Shown here: positions 12,581-24,180 of the stretch, in pieces | Layout of the letters: each line of letters opens with the position of its first letter | Position numbering within the stretch: position 1 is the stretch's first letter | Source of the DNA: Eupeodes corollae | Lineage: Eukaryota > Arthropoda > Insecta > Diptera > Syrphidae | Assembly: GCF_945859685.1 (NCBI RefSeq) | Contig: NC_079147.1 | Coordinates: 194,353,174 to 194,417,173, forward strand | Length of the DNA: 64,000 nt | Reading direction: 5' to 3' | Made by a program: the position numbers and the translations under genes | Notes under the pieces: model-generated | What the model was told of the DNA's origin: nothing | Seen by the model: only the letters and a program-made list of their open reading frames with translations | The model's database searches: none

Positions 12581-12829
12581 ATAAATACTTGTAGTATCTA
12601 CATCCTTTTTGACTTATTTAGAGCATATCAAGCTAGTTTTTGGCAGTTCTAATCCATTAAATGTTTCGCCGACGGCAGTACCATCAGCTTTTCATATTCG
12701 TTTCTAGATTCATATTCATGTCCTTCGGATGTGGAACTGAAACGGCAGCGTATTATAAGCTTATTAAATTCTAATCTCGACAGCTTTGTACATTGGAACT
12801 AATCAACTTTCATTAATAGGTATGTGTAT

Positions 12830-13380
12830 CACAGATCACCTCTTATGGAATGATCACACATTCGATATCGCTAAAAACGCTGCAAGGTGCTTCTGATTAC
12901 TTCGGCGCGACGGTACAAGAAATTTTTCACCACTTCTGATCTGGCTGTAATTTACAAAGCCTTCATCCGTCCAAAGCTTGAATATAATTTGCATATCTGG
13001 GCCGGTTCCTCTAAAACAAGTTTAAATCTCTTGGATAGAATACAAAAAAGACTTTAAAAATGATAGGCGATAGAACTATAATCGAAACATTTACATCGAT
13101 AGAACACCGCCGCAATGTCTCATGCCTGTCTGTGTTTTATCGATATTTTTACAAACAACGTTTTGTCGAATTAGCCAGTTGCATTCCACTCCTTTAACGA
13201 TTCAGCCGTTTTTCCTTGAGCCTAATTTTAGACGTACTGTCAAGTATAGAGATTCTTTCTTAAATCGCACATCGATAAAGAAGAATGCTTTGGCTAACTC
13301 TGTTTTTCCCTCCCATTTTGATGTTCAGAACATTCGAGACAAACAATAGTAGACACCACTTCGGTAGATAAAGTCAGGAA
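12830..13380 (+). mobile_element. LINE C-terminal fragment (AARC-type family)
   Basis: Plus-strand pieces in several frames read DIAKNAARCF, then FFTTSDLAVIYKAFIRPKLE, then IWAGSSKTSLNLLDRIQKRL, and finally RRTVKYRDSFLNRT with ANSVFPSHFDVQ. This is the region after RT in a Jockey/CR1-like LINE, ending in the 'sitting' C-terminus that precedes the stop. The remnant at 51190-52580 (minus) carries the same blocks (DAAKNAARCLSFLTRCKKLF, RTMKYRDSFLSRT), so both belong to one family. Stops and frameshifts make it inactive. Confidence 0.78.
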
Positions 13381-13873
13381 TGCTCAACCAAGTGCGAGAA
13401 GTAGATGTTTTACCTACACTTGATGCTTTTGCAGATCGTGTCTTGCTCCTGCAAATTTATCATTCAGAATGCCAGATATGGAAGTTTCACTAAAACTCCG
13501 AAAGGAAGATCAGCTTCTTATCTACTTGCGACACAAGAAACTATAATATCCATTATCTCTTATCGAAGAGCCTCACCAAGTTCACTAAATTAAGTCAGGA
13601 ATACGGTAGACGGTAGGTTCAACATTACCATCTACGTTAGAAATTCAAGCGATGTGATTCATTAATAGTATAATAGTGGTCCGTCAGTTGGGCAAAGCGG
13701 ATAATCGAAGGACATAGTTTTTAGAAGATTATTTATACACAAATTAAGAGTTCAGAAATTGTGATACTATGTAACCAAATGTGATTAAATGTGCAACTTA
13801 AGATAATAAAAGAAAGTTACTAAATGTTTTTTGACAGCTCCCCATAATATATCAGCTTTTTCGGGGCTTTCCA
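13381..13873. other. No gene seen
   Basis: This may include the 3' untranslated part of the LINE fragment to its left. No poly-A tail or target duplication could be defined. Confidence 0.4.
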
Positions 13874-14166
13874 TAAGTCTTAAATAAATAAATTAGGTGG
13901 CTCAGCACAGCCCTTTGAGAGTTAGGGCTTAGTGACTTAAAACTCTCAATCATTCCCGTGTGCGAGCAATGCTATCAGGGATGGAGTAGACATACTCTTT
14001 AAAGCCCATTCCGAACGGCTATTTGAGAAAGCACTTTTCATTACTCTTGGAGGTTTTGTCAATTCCTAGCATGAGGCAGAACCTACGAAAAAACTTTTTT
14101 TTTAGATGGCGGGGATTGAACCCAAGGCCTCTGGCAAACGTACTAACCACCACGCCACGGCGGGTA
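13874..14166 (-). mobile_element. tRNA-derived SINE, copy 1
   Basis: Read on the minus strand from about 14166. A tRNA-like head begins CCCGCCGTGG and contains box A (TGGCGTGGTGG, plus-strand 14147-14157) and box B (GGTTCAATCC, 14113-14122). These are internal RNA polymerase III promoter elements at normal spacing. A body of about 200 bp follows and ends in a tail with CACCTAATTTATTTATTT at about 13880-13895. The body's 3' half recurs on the other strand at 18882-19005. SINEs encode no protein and are copied by LINE enzymes. The source tRNA was not identified. Confidence 0.8.
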
Positions 14167-15169
14167 CTACAAGTGTTACATTTCTTTAATCGCCACGCCG
14201 TATAGTAATCAAAAAAAGTTTATTATCAGACGTCAAAATTTTGAAGTTTTATCTTAATACCTTATGAACTGCTAACAAGTTGTGGAGCAATGTGACTACC
14301 TTAAGGTACTTCAGAGTTTGCGCTTGCGATTAAAATTAATTCCATTTTATAGAACATAATATTTCCTCACTTTCTTGTAAAATGTAGATTGAAACTTAAC
14401 AATAGTGTGCAAACTATTTTATTTATTTAATATCTTTTATTTGGCTTTGCAAATAGTCTATGATTGCTTAATAGAAAATGGGAAAAAATTTAGCTTGAAA
14501 ACTTGTCACCAAAAATTTTGGGGGTATACATTTGTATTTTTAAACAAAGTTCTACATTTTTTACGAATCCAAATCTAATCTCATCAAAAAAACTATGTCA
14601 AAAATATTTTCTTGTAATTATATGTAAAAAAGTAAACACCAATCCAGCTTTTCGAATACAAAAATTTCATTAAATTTAACCTTAGCAAAAATACCAATCA
14701 ATCAATTTTTTTTCAAATAGTAAAAGTTAAATCTAGAACAATTAAATTTATGTACGATAAAAAAATATATTCGTGAAACTTTCTCTTAGAAACTAGGAGG
14801 AGAAGGAATAGAATAGTAATTTAAGCTTCCTTACAAAAAAAGTAATCAAGTGAATAATTTAAAATTTCTGTGTGGACTATTTTATTAAGATTAAACTTTT
14901 CCATTTATGATGGAACGGCTAGTGGGTTCCCTGATGCTCCAATTTTTCAAGACCATGTTGATGGTTAGCTCATTGATTGCTTGAATGAGATTATTTTCAA
15001 ATGAATGAATCGTCTTAGGGTTCTTTGCCTAGGTCAGGTTAGTTTTAATTGAGATATTCCAAGGTTAACCGAAAAGCGTATCTCTCGAATCACTGTGGAT
15101 TTATTGTGCTCCCCAGGAAATGGCAAGGATTTGGTAAGGTAGAGGAAAGTTGATGAGGATCTAGTTTGA
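14167..15169. other. No gene seen; AT-rich
   Basis: No coding frame, repeat or RNA gene was recognised on either strand. Confidence 0.5.
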
Positions 15170-15340
15170 GGTTGCCCATCCTAAACCGTCCTGATTTTTG
15201 TGAAAATATCATAACATCCTTAGATGGCAAGAATTAGATGTCGCATAGGTCATAGAAAACGAATTTTTCCAGAATGACGATTCTTCTTTTGGCTAGGCTT
15301 GGGCATTGCATTCGGTGTTCTCTTCCGTTTCCTAAATGTT
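15170..15340 (-). mobile_element. C-terminal fragment of an RNase H-type LINE
   Basis: A minus-strand frame reads REHRMQCPSLAKRR, then FVFYDLCDI, a stop, then SKDVMIFSQKSGRF. The layout matches the zinc-knuckle-like end of the LINE at 34690-36390 (CTCPALARKRKNYLGEFFFNDL and RFVRDSSWF). It is therefore a decayed tail of an I/R1-group LINE. Only about 55 codons are left, with one stop. Confidence 0.6.
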
Positions 15341-15429
15341 TCAGAATTCTTTCAATTCTCATTGATTAAACAACATACCCACTGAAATAGATTTTATAAG
15401 TAAGAACAATTCAGGAACATCAGAGTACT

Positions 15430-15717
15430 TTATACAGAAAATATTTAGAAAACTACTGGCAATATCATTGATAAATAAAATAAAAGAAGTGGCCCTAAAT
15501 GACTTCCTTTGGGAAACCCATAAATTACCACAACCGGGTTCAAAATAAAGTTATTAATTAGGATGTAATGACTTCTACTGGACATGGATAAAACCATTGT
15601 AATAAGTTCGAATGGCAACCTAATTGATATAATTTGACAACTTTTGTAATTTTGTGTTAAAGACACGAATTTTTGTATGAATCTGTTCTTAGGCCCAAAC
15701 TGCCTAAGTAATAACAA
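15430..15717 (-). mobile_element. LINE RT fragment
   Basis: A minus-strand frame of 90 codons contains YGFPKGSHLGPLLLF, a variant of the RT block normally read as GVPQGSHLGPLLF, followed by a decayed L-S-M-I-L-P. Upstream in frame, NRFIQKFVSLTQNYKS is a weak match to the preceding RT helix. The YADD/FADD active site is not present. It resembles the family at 11032-12580. Confidence 0.6.
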
Positions 15718-18700
15718 AATGATTCAATTATACCTTTAAAAAAAATTAATTGACACTTTTGTTTAAAAGTCTCATCAGTCTAGAAGATGAAATGTTAAGC
15801 TGTTCAGATCGATGATGAGTTCAAGTTCGTGAATTGTGTATTGTGCACTAGCTTACCAGTCGTTTATCAGGAGCGGTTAATGCTTCATTTTGGCCAAAAT
15901 ATCTTTTTAAAAAACCAAATGCTTATGCTTTCAATATTTCCCAAAGTTGTTTGAGCGAAAGACGACTTGTTTTGTTTAGTGTACAGCTGAATGCGATACC
16001 ATCACTTGTGTATTAATGTTTTAATCCAATACGTTTACTTTTATTTTCAAACTACCGTCCAAGTTCAAAAAAATCTACACGAGCTTCCAAAAAAATATTC
16101 CACTTCACTAGAAAATATCACAAAAGTCTGTAAGTAATATGTCAACATGTCACTTTTGATCATTGTTTATTTTCTATATCCTTTATACATAATATGTCCT
16201 TGTTATTTTCAATATATATCCTTTGTTTTTATTCCTTTGTGCAAACTAAAAAAAAGGACAAAAATTCTTCACACATTTCATTATTTTCGCCCAAAAATAA
16301 AAAAAAAAAAAAAAATTATTTTCTTTATTCCCTTTCTCTAAATTTTGTTGTGTGTTATTTATCCTGATGTTCATGAAAAGATATTTCATTAAAAGCATCA
16401 CATTTTCATTTTGCAAAAAAACTTTAGATACTCTTCCTCCTCCTAGTTTTGTGAATAAAAACACAAAAAACAACGAATTTTGTAGTGAATAAATCTGTAG
16501 TTTATAAATCTGCTCAACAATGACAATAACATCATTGGCATCAGTGTATCTGTGTACAATGTAGCTGGATGTCATTTCATAAAGGATGCGGAAAGGCGCA
16601 CAGATAGATACCTTCCACTTTCACCCCAACCTCTTTTTTCTGGTTTTACACATTTATCTTCATCACAATCAGGACACAACGCTGATGAGGCAATTTAAAA
16701 ACGTGGCTTGGAAACCCTTTTGGTTTATAGTTCTATATTTTTGTGTGCCATTTTTCCACACTCCAACAATATTCATGTCAAGGATAATCTTGCTCCAATG
16801 AAAGGAGCACTCCTTTTCCCGCATCTCGCTGTGGATCTTGTGCAATCAATATTGACAAGACAAAGATATCCTCCTACCTAGTTGCCACTTGGGAAGGATT
16901 TGCTTGACTTTTGTTTCTACAACCTCAGGTTTTTTTTGTTGGGGAAAAATTACCTTTATACATGTACTCCACATAGATAGAGGTAGTAGACAAGGGTACC
17001 TAAGTCGTAGATAAAGCTCTCGCGTTAGTTGAACTCAGGCATCATTAGGTATATTGCCTTCTGCACCCCCATACGTATGAACCTATGTTAAAACATTGTT
17101 TTATCATAAAGTAGGTAAGATACGAACCTTAAATTAATAGAGGTGTATCTTTATACATATCTGCTTCCATGGTTTCTAATTAAAAAAGCCATAAACAAAA
17201 CGTCTAAGAAATTTAGCTCCAGGGACCAAATCAAAGACTTTCAACAAGTCTTAATTTCCTTTTTCACATTTTGTTTTGTAGCTTGTAAGAAGGTAGGATG
17301 GTATTTTTATGTAAGGTACTTGTTCCGAGGATAAGAATCAAACAAACAAACACACAAACAAACAAACAAGCAAATAGAAATTAACAATCACGATTTATGT
17401 GAAAAGATAAGTGCTCTAAAAATTCACAAAGAAAAGAAACTCACAAAAATATTTAAATTTAAGAAAAACGGAACCGAATTTTAATGGAATGGGAAATTGA
17501 TTTTGAAATATCGACGGCTCATGGGAAAATCTCATTAAACTCGGATATTTTCGGTGTAAATGAGGTTGAGAGTAAGCTCACTGGAAAATGATGATAAAAC
17601 AGATATTTTAGAAATGCCAAACATGCGTGGCAATATTTTTCTTCATTTTTGTTTGTAATTTATTGAAATTCAAAGGCGTTCTTTTGTAAAACTTTTGCAT
17701 GAATAAATTATTACAAAAAAATGTTGTGAGAGATAATTTTTGGGGAAATTTTAAGGAAAATCAGTCAAGTGAGTGTTAATTATTTTTGTTTCCTTTGCAC
17801 AGCTTTGATTTTTAATTCATTAGAAGATATTGGATTAAATTTTTAAATAATACATCCTGTTGGGATGATTAAAATACAAATCAAAATTGTTTACAAAGGA
17901 TGATTAGAGACTGGTTGATCATGATTTGTTGTTTTGAAAATTAGATGAAGATTTGGGGGCTTGTTTTGTGTTTGTATCAAAGGATTTTTGAAAGGAAGTG
18001 AGAAAATTAATAAGATTTGTTTAATTAGCTTCGTTTTGCTTCGGAACTCACTCACAGCGATAAGGAAATTAAAATACTTCGCTACTGGACTTTTTATCTT
18101 TAACTAAAAGATATATACGTATTTAGGCTTGAAGGCAGAACGGATTATAAGAACTTTTCTTTTAGAATTTTCTCCATCATCTAGGGGCCGAATGGTTTTT
18201 TTTTCGTTTTCTTTGGAAGTCTCAAGAGTTGTCTTAAAGAATTTTAAACTTATTTCAAGTATAATTTTCGAAATGATATTATTAAACTTACTTTTACTAT
18301 TTGTGTTTATGTACATATATAAAGTTTCTTAATAGCTTGCTCATTAATTTCTATCAAAAACAAACTAAACCTCGAATATCCTTTTATTGGATCGATGTGT
18401 TCGATGTGTTTTTTTTGTGCAAAAAAGGATAACTTAATTTAATCAAACCCACAAAACCCGAGTCTATATATTTTTAGGAAACATGTGTGTGATGTGTGGT
18501 TAAGGAACAGAGATATTTGAATGGCTTTACAGGGTTTTGCATCTTAACATATAGTATGTATATGTATAATTTGTAGTGACAAATTATTAGGCATAAAAAA
18601 GGATTCCTTTTTTTCTTTTTTTCATGAAAAACCACTTAATTTTAATATTAATTTTATGGAACACAACCCCAAAGCATAACGGGTTTATTTAGTAAAGTAT

Positions 18701-18881
18701 TTTGTGGTGAATTTGAAATTAATCTATGTGTTTCTAACATAAACAAAATTTAAACATTAGGTGAGACTGTCTAATCAAAAATGGTCTCCATTATTTTTCA
18801 AGTAAACATTGAATGTGGTTAAAATCGTTTCGATTTGTCGAAAATGTTGACTTCAGAAATGTCACGGTATTTGTATGTATT
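15718..18881. other. No gene seen; A/T tracts and a CAAA microsatellite
   Basis: Long A-runs occur near 16300. No domain is recognised in the short open frames, and no splice pattern with conserved coding is visible. Confidence 0.55.
17339..17369. repeat. (CAAA)n microsatellite
   Basis: Repeated CAAA units with one CACA interruption. Confidence 0.85.
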
Positions 18882-19005
18882 ACCCTTCCATGCCTGATAA
18901 CAGTACTCGCACACAGGAATGGTTGAGAGTTGTCAGTCACTAGACCCTAGTCCTCAAACGGACAGTTGTGCCATCTAATTTATTTATTTTTTATTTTATT
19001 TAAGA
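18882..19005 (+). mobile_element. tRNA-derived SINE, copy 2 (3' half)
   Basis: It begins around CCTGATAACAGTACTCGCA, continues through CACAGGAATGGTTGAGAG and CAGTCACTAGACCC, and ends CCATCTAATTTATTTATT. Block by block this matches the body and tail of the SINE at 13874-14166 read on its own strand. The tRNA-like head is missing or too diverged to see, so this copy is 5'-truncated. Confidence 0.75.
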
Positions 19006-19179
19006 AGTTAAAAAACTTTCAAAAATGCTACTAAAATTGGTAAACATTTGTCTTTGACTAAAAATGAAGGGCACAAAAATCATAAAATAATACAGATCAT
19101 ATTTTTTAAGACCATTATCTTACGAAACCAACAAAATTTAGCATTGAATAAAATCATTTTGAAGTCAATACTTTCAGAG

Positions 19180-20372
19180 ACTTGAATTAAATTTTTGTAT
19201 AATATATTGTAATGTGATATCAAAGAAGTATATTTTTTGAAAAAAATCCATTTAACGGGTTTTTTTATAAATCAAAAAAAAATTGTCAACTCTAAAATTT
19301 TACTACTAAAATATGATTTCATCTCCAAAACAATTTTGTGCAACGAAGAATAATGTTTTTGACATCTGATAAAATATTAAGAACAATCGAATTTACAGTT
19401 TTTTTACAAAAAATAAAAACCTAAAAAAAATTAATAAAAGTTTGTAAAGATTTTCGACTCAAATATCTTTTCAAAACTTTGAGATATTGGCTTTTATTTA
19501 CTTTTATCTTTCAAATGATATTGTTTTCAACATTCAGTAAAATTTTGAAAAAAATCGAAATGGCAGTTTTTTTTACAAAAAAATGAAAACCGAAAAAAAA
19601 TTAACAAAAGTTGGTAAAAAATGATTTTCGACTCAAATATCTTTTATAAAATTTGAGATAATGACTTATTACTAATTTGAACTTATAAAAAAATTTGTTT
19701 TCTGCATTAGGACACATTTTGAAAAAAAAAACGAATTGACAGTTTTCTTACAAAAAATAAAAACCTAAACAAAATGTATTGAAGTTGGTAAAAATTGATT
19801 TTCGACTCAAATATCTTTTCAAAAATTGTAGATATTGGCTTTCAAAAAATATTGTTCTTAACATTCAGTAAAATTAAAAAAAAAATCGAATTTACTGTTT
19901 TTGTACAAAAACTTTAAAACCTACAAAAAAATGAACAAAAGTTGTTAGAAATTAATTTTCTACTCAAATATCTGTTCAAAACTTTTAAATATTGGCTTCA
20001 AACTAATTTTATCTTATAAGAAATATTGTTTTCAATCGAATTGACAGTTTTTTTACAAAAAATAAAACTCTAAATAAAAAACAATACTAAAACTTGCTAA
20101 AAATTTACTTTCGACCTAAATAGCTTTTCAAAAATTAAAAATATTGGCTTCAAACTTATTTTATTTCACAGAAAATATTGTTTTCGATATTCAGTAATTT
20201 TTATATAAAAATCCAACAGTCCGTTTTTTCATAAAAAAATATACTCTACAAAAAATAGCTCGCAAATTTGGTAAAAATTGATACGAGTACATATAGACAA
20301 ACTTTTAAGCAAAACAAATGGATAGACGGGATGGGAAGTTATCAGTGTGGGGCGCATCCCAGTCTCTTTTTT
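19180..20372 (+). mobile_element. Rep-A interspersed repeat, copy B (long tandem array)
   Basis: The left part contains GACTTGAATTAAATTTTTGT. There follow six diverged units marked by TTTTTACAAAAAATAAAAAC or a close variant, starting near 19400, 19567, 19745, 19896, 20048 and 20224. The period is therefore about 150-178 bp. Each unit also carries GATTTTCGACTCAAATATC and a block like GATATTGGCTT. The right end is the conserved motif GACGGGATGGGAAGTTATCA with CATCCCAG (20325-20362) and a T-run. The left boundary is uncertain: 19006-19180 contains pieces that also occur in other copies. No coding frame. Confidence 0.72.
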
Positions 20373-20828
20373 TTTTTTAATGTTTATGTTTATTGTTATA
20401 AAATTGATTTATTAATTTTTTTTTTCGAATATAGTTAAATGGTTAAAAAAGTAAATAGTTACAAAAGTGGATACCTCGTCTGTCTGTACCGGCCCATATA
20501 GCCTTAAGTATTAAGCCAATTGAATGCAAATTCAGAAATTAAGGTTTTGAGCTGATTCGCGGTTGTTTTTTTTTTTAATTTTGTGTAAGACTTAAAATAA
20601 CAGTAGTCATACAAACTTCTAGGTCAAAAAACGAAAATTCGATATTTTTCAAAACAACCGATGGATTTTTTGTATTAATCCAGAAGGCAACCCTCAAGAC
20701 AACCGTTATGTTATTATTAAGTTTTCTCAAGAACTAATCAATCGATTTTGATCATATTTGCACAATTTTTTATATAGTCTCAGTTATATCTGATGATCAA
20801 AAATGTCATTGTTTTTATTTCTGATTTA

Positions 20829-21180
20829 AAAAAAGAGGCTGAGGTGCGACCAACACTGATAACTTCCCATCCCGTCTATTATTCTAAATTTGTATTTTAA
20901 AAAATTTAAAAATTACCAACAATATTTTGCATTTGATGAAATAGTTTGATTTCAAAATCTAGTTTTGTAGCCGATAAACAATTTTTACTAATCGAAAACA
21001 ATATTTTCTGTGAGATAAAATTAGTTTGAAACTACTATTTTTAATATTTGAAAAGATATTTAAGTCGAAAACAAATTTGTTTTAGTTTAGTTTGTTTTTT
21101 TTGTTTAAGTTTTTACTTCTTGTAAAAAAATTGTCAATTCAATAGTTTTAAACAATATTTAGAAAACTATAGATTAAATA
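20829..21180 (-). mobile_element. Rep-A interspersed repeat, copy D (partial)
   Basis: On the plus strand it opens with an A-run, then GAGGCTGAGGTGCGACC and ACTGATAACTTCCCATCCC, the reverse complement of the Rep-A end motif. Inverted tandem-unit pieces follow (AAACAATATTTTCTGTGAGA and GATATTTAAGTCGAAAAC). It lies tail to tail with copy B, about 460 bp apart. The left part of the family (the GTACGTCC core) is missing. Confidence 0.68.
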
Positions 21181-23314
21181 AAAAAACAAAGTCGTAATCT
21201 AATCCAAAATTAACCTTAAGCATGTTGAGAGTTGAGTTCTAAGTTGGTATGAATTTTAATTTTGTTTTGCCATGAAACATTACTTTTGGATCACGCTTAT
21301 TCATAATACTTCCAAATAGCAACAACAACAACAACAAAATTGAGTCTAAGTTTTCAAGTGTTTTAAATTTATTTTAAAACTTAATTAATGATGATGTAAT
21401 TTAGAACCACAATGACAGTTCTGTTTTTCTGTCGAAGAAGCTAAATAAATTGATTAATTTATCATGATGATGATTATATATTATTTGCAATTAATGAGCA
21501 GTGATTCCCACAAAATTCAATAGTATCCATCAGAACCTCAGGTTTCTTAAGTTTACGTCAAAGTTTTAAACCATGTTTATGTATTCACAACAATGAGGTT
21601 TATTTTGCCACTTGTTATGGGGACTTTGAGGCAAAATTATTTTTAGACAATGGGAATTGATCATTTGGAAGACTGATTTTACTCTATGACTTTTTTAAAC
21701 ATAATTAAGTTATAACTAGAACGCCATCTAATAGTTAATACAAATCTCATAAGTTCTGATACATAATCAGACCTTTAATATAAGAACTTATAATACAGCT
21801 TTTAGGTCATTTACCATGAAAAAAATCTCAAAACCTCACTTATCTACGTAAAAGTTCTTTGCTGTGTACATTAAAATCTGGAAATCTAAAAAAATAACTA
21901 CCTTTGTATAACAAGGATTAATGCTTAAAGTAAAACAGATATCCTTATCTACGCTTCGTTGATATTTAGACACAAACTCGAAAGGTAATACAAGTTTAGG
22001 AGCAAAACCAAAAACCACATTCCCAACCCATGTCCTAGAGAGTGTTATCATTCTCATGTCAAGCAACCACCATACCGTCTTCTCATTTTGTCGAAAATGT
22101 ACATGTTCATATTTTTTCTTTAAATTTTGAAATTAATCTAAAACGTTCCGGAAGTTCCAGGAATACGAATTGTATATGTATGCCGAATGAATTTAAAACA
22201 CGCTTGCTGGTATTTTTTTCTTAGAGCTTTAAAATAGAATTCTTGTGAATTTTTTAAATTAAAATGATAAGTATAATAAATTTTTCACTTTTCTCATATC
22301 GCCAAAAAAAAAAAGATTATGACTTTGAACATTCCGTTGGATGTAATACGAATGTTTTTCTAAGAAAATGAAATTTACTTTGAATTGAGTAAAAAAACAA
22401 AATTTTCAAAAACACAATCTATCAACCAAGGAAATATTACCTACATAAATATAAATATATGTACATACACATGACAAATTGCGTCGCACGAACTTTTTAA
22501 GTTGTTACGTGAAATTTTGATTTAAAAAAAAAAAACCTTTTAAGCTACTAGGTATCCTACTTTCTGGAATACTTATTTAATGGGGTTTTCAATTAACATA
22601 ATATTTGTTACGCATTAAATGCTTAAATGCGACCTAGAATGATAAACTTCCCATTGATGGCTTTAAATAAGTTTTTTATAAGTGAAAAATAATCCTCAAA
22701 AATTAAGTGGTTTTTGTCGAAAATTTGCGTTTTAGACTGCAACTCTTAAACGATAAATGTTAAGTCATGATATGAACTACAAGATAGCTTAAGTAATCCT
22801 ATTTTCTACGAAAAAGAGCTTAGATTATTAACATCAAGATTTTAGACTTAGAATTGATTCTAGAACAAATTAATTAAATTCTAATACTTAGACTCGGTTT
22901 TTTATCAATAATTGTTAAATAATCAAAAATATAATTTATTTTCAAGTGTTACTATAACGAAGTAACACAATCTTGACAATACAGATTGAGACGAAAATGT
23001 TCTACGAAACCGCCTAAAAAAAATGAAGAAATTGTATGCGAAAGAAATACATTTTCGAAATTTTATTAATAATATTTATTAATATTTTTTTTTTTAAATA
23101 TTTAATTTTTGTTTTAATAAGTAATATTTTTCTATGATATTTTTTTGAAACCGAGGTAACTTTCAAATGTTTTTTTTTTTCGTAAAAAAAATTACAAAAG
23201 ATATATTGTAGTATTTACCGTTCAAAAGTTGTGCCCACTTTGAGTTTTCAGTGATTATTCTAATTTTCCTCGATATTCCTCGATTCCGAGTTGATGTGTC
23301 TAATTTGACAGGAC
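21181..23314. other. No gene seen; AT-rich
   Basis: No reading frame with a recognisable product. Local CAACAA and poly-A/T tracts only. Confidence 0.5.
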
Positions 23315-23383
23315 TTTTAATACTTTAATGGGGGAAATACTTATGTATTTCTAGATGACTATTTTCCTTGCTAAGGGAAGCTG
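23315..23383 (+). repeat. 69-bp direct repeat, left copy
   Basis: It begins TTTTAATACTTTAATGGGGG and ends CTAAGGGAAGCTG. It is repeated at 23529-23597 with one visible substitution. The two copies bracket a Rep-A fragment. Confidence 0.9.
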
Positions 23384-23454
23384 CAAAACTCTCTCTCAAG
23401 AAAATTGCGTTTTTGTTTTTTTACTATCGCAGTTTGAAAAAGAGCTGCAAATTT

Positions 23455-23527
23455 TGATTAACCCTAAATATCTTACGAACCAAAAACGCTAGAGACTTGA
23501 ATTAAATTTTATATAATATATTGTAAC
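23455..23527 (+). mobile_element. Rep-A fragment between the 69-bp repeats
   Basis: It reads ACCCTAAATATCTTACGAAC, then CAAAAACGCTAGAGACTTG and TTTTATATAATATATTGTAA. This matches the middle block of Rep-A copy A at about 9920-9990. The tandem units and end motif are absent. Confidence 0.75.
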
Positions 23528-23528
23528 G

Positions 23529-23597
23529 TTTTAATACATTAATGGGGGAAATACTTATGTATTTCTAGATGACTATTTTCCTTGCTAAGGGAAGCTG
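23529..23597 (+). repeat. 69-bp direct repeat, right copy
   Basis: Same sequence as 23315-23383 apart from one T-to-A change near the start (ATACATT for ATACTTT). The offset between copies is 214 bp. Confidence 0.9.
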
Positions 23598-24072
23598 TAA
23601 GACCCTAAGTTTTTTAGTGAATTTAAGTGAGGACTTTTTTTGAATTGCAAAATAATTTTGACTTTTAACATAAAGGTTAAATTACTTCTAAAAGTCATGA
23701 CTTGAAGGCAATTTAAAAAAGACAATTGACTCAAAGTCAATTTGATTACAGCCTCTTTGACTTTTTGACAGAGTCAATTGACCAACATTTTTGACTTGAA
23801 GTGCAAACTCGTCATTCGTCTTTAACTTTTTACATAAAAGTGAATAGTCATTTTCAAACTTTGCTTTATTAATAAAAATGGTTAACTGACTCTGACTTTG
23901 CAGACTTCACTCAATTAAAGACTTTAGTGTTTACAATTCACAAATTAGTTTCTATGGTTATTTAGATAATAACAAAGAAAATGCAGAAAAGTTTTTAAGA
24001 AAATTGAGTTTATTATTTTTTATTACAGCAATTAAAAATAAAATGCACGACTGGACTGCAAACAGTCTGTTT

Positions 24073-24180
24073 AAAAAAGTACCTACCTATATAAGATTTT
24101 AAAATATACCTGTAAAATAAGTTTGTCTTCAAAGATATAAATGCCATTTGATTGATCAAAAACCCTGTGATTTATCCCAA
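24073..24180 (+). repeat. Dispersed repeat Rep-B, copy 2
   Basis: It starts AAAAAAGTACCTACC and runs through AAAATATACCTGTAAAATAA to GTTTGTCTTCAAAGAT, matching 3541-3609. Its right part (AAATGCCATTTGATTGATCA, then AAACCCTGTGATTT) recurs at 24800-24870. Confidence 0.55.

Noticed and set aside
11032..13380. Minus-strand LINE 5' part next to a plus-strand LINE 3' part, as in a twin-priming inversion
   Set aside because: The plus-strand C-terminus (AARC-type) matches the different LINE family at 51190-52580, whose RT differs from that at 11032-12580. The two pieces therefore come from different families.
14113..14164. Functional tRNA gene
   Set aside because: Box A and box B are present, but no cloverleaf can be closed and the sequence continues into a SINE body and tail.
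16246..16575. 109-codon minus-strand frame
   Set aside because: Poly-A/T derived, with no domain or similarity to known proteins.
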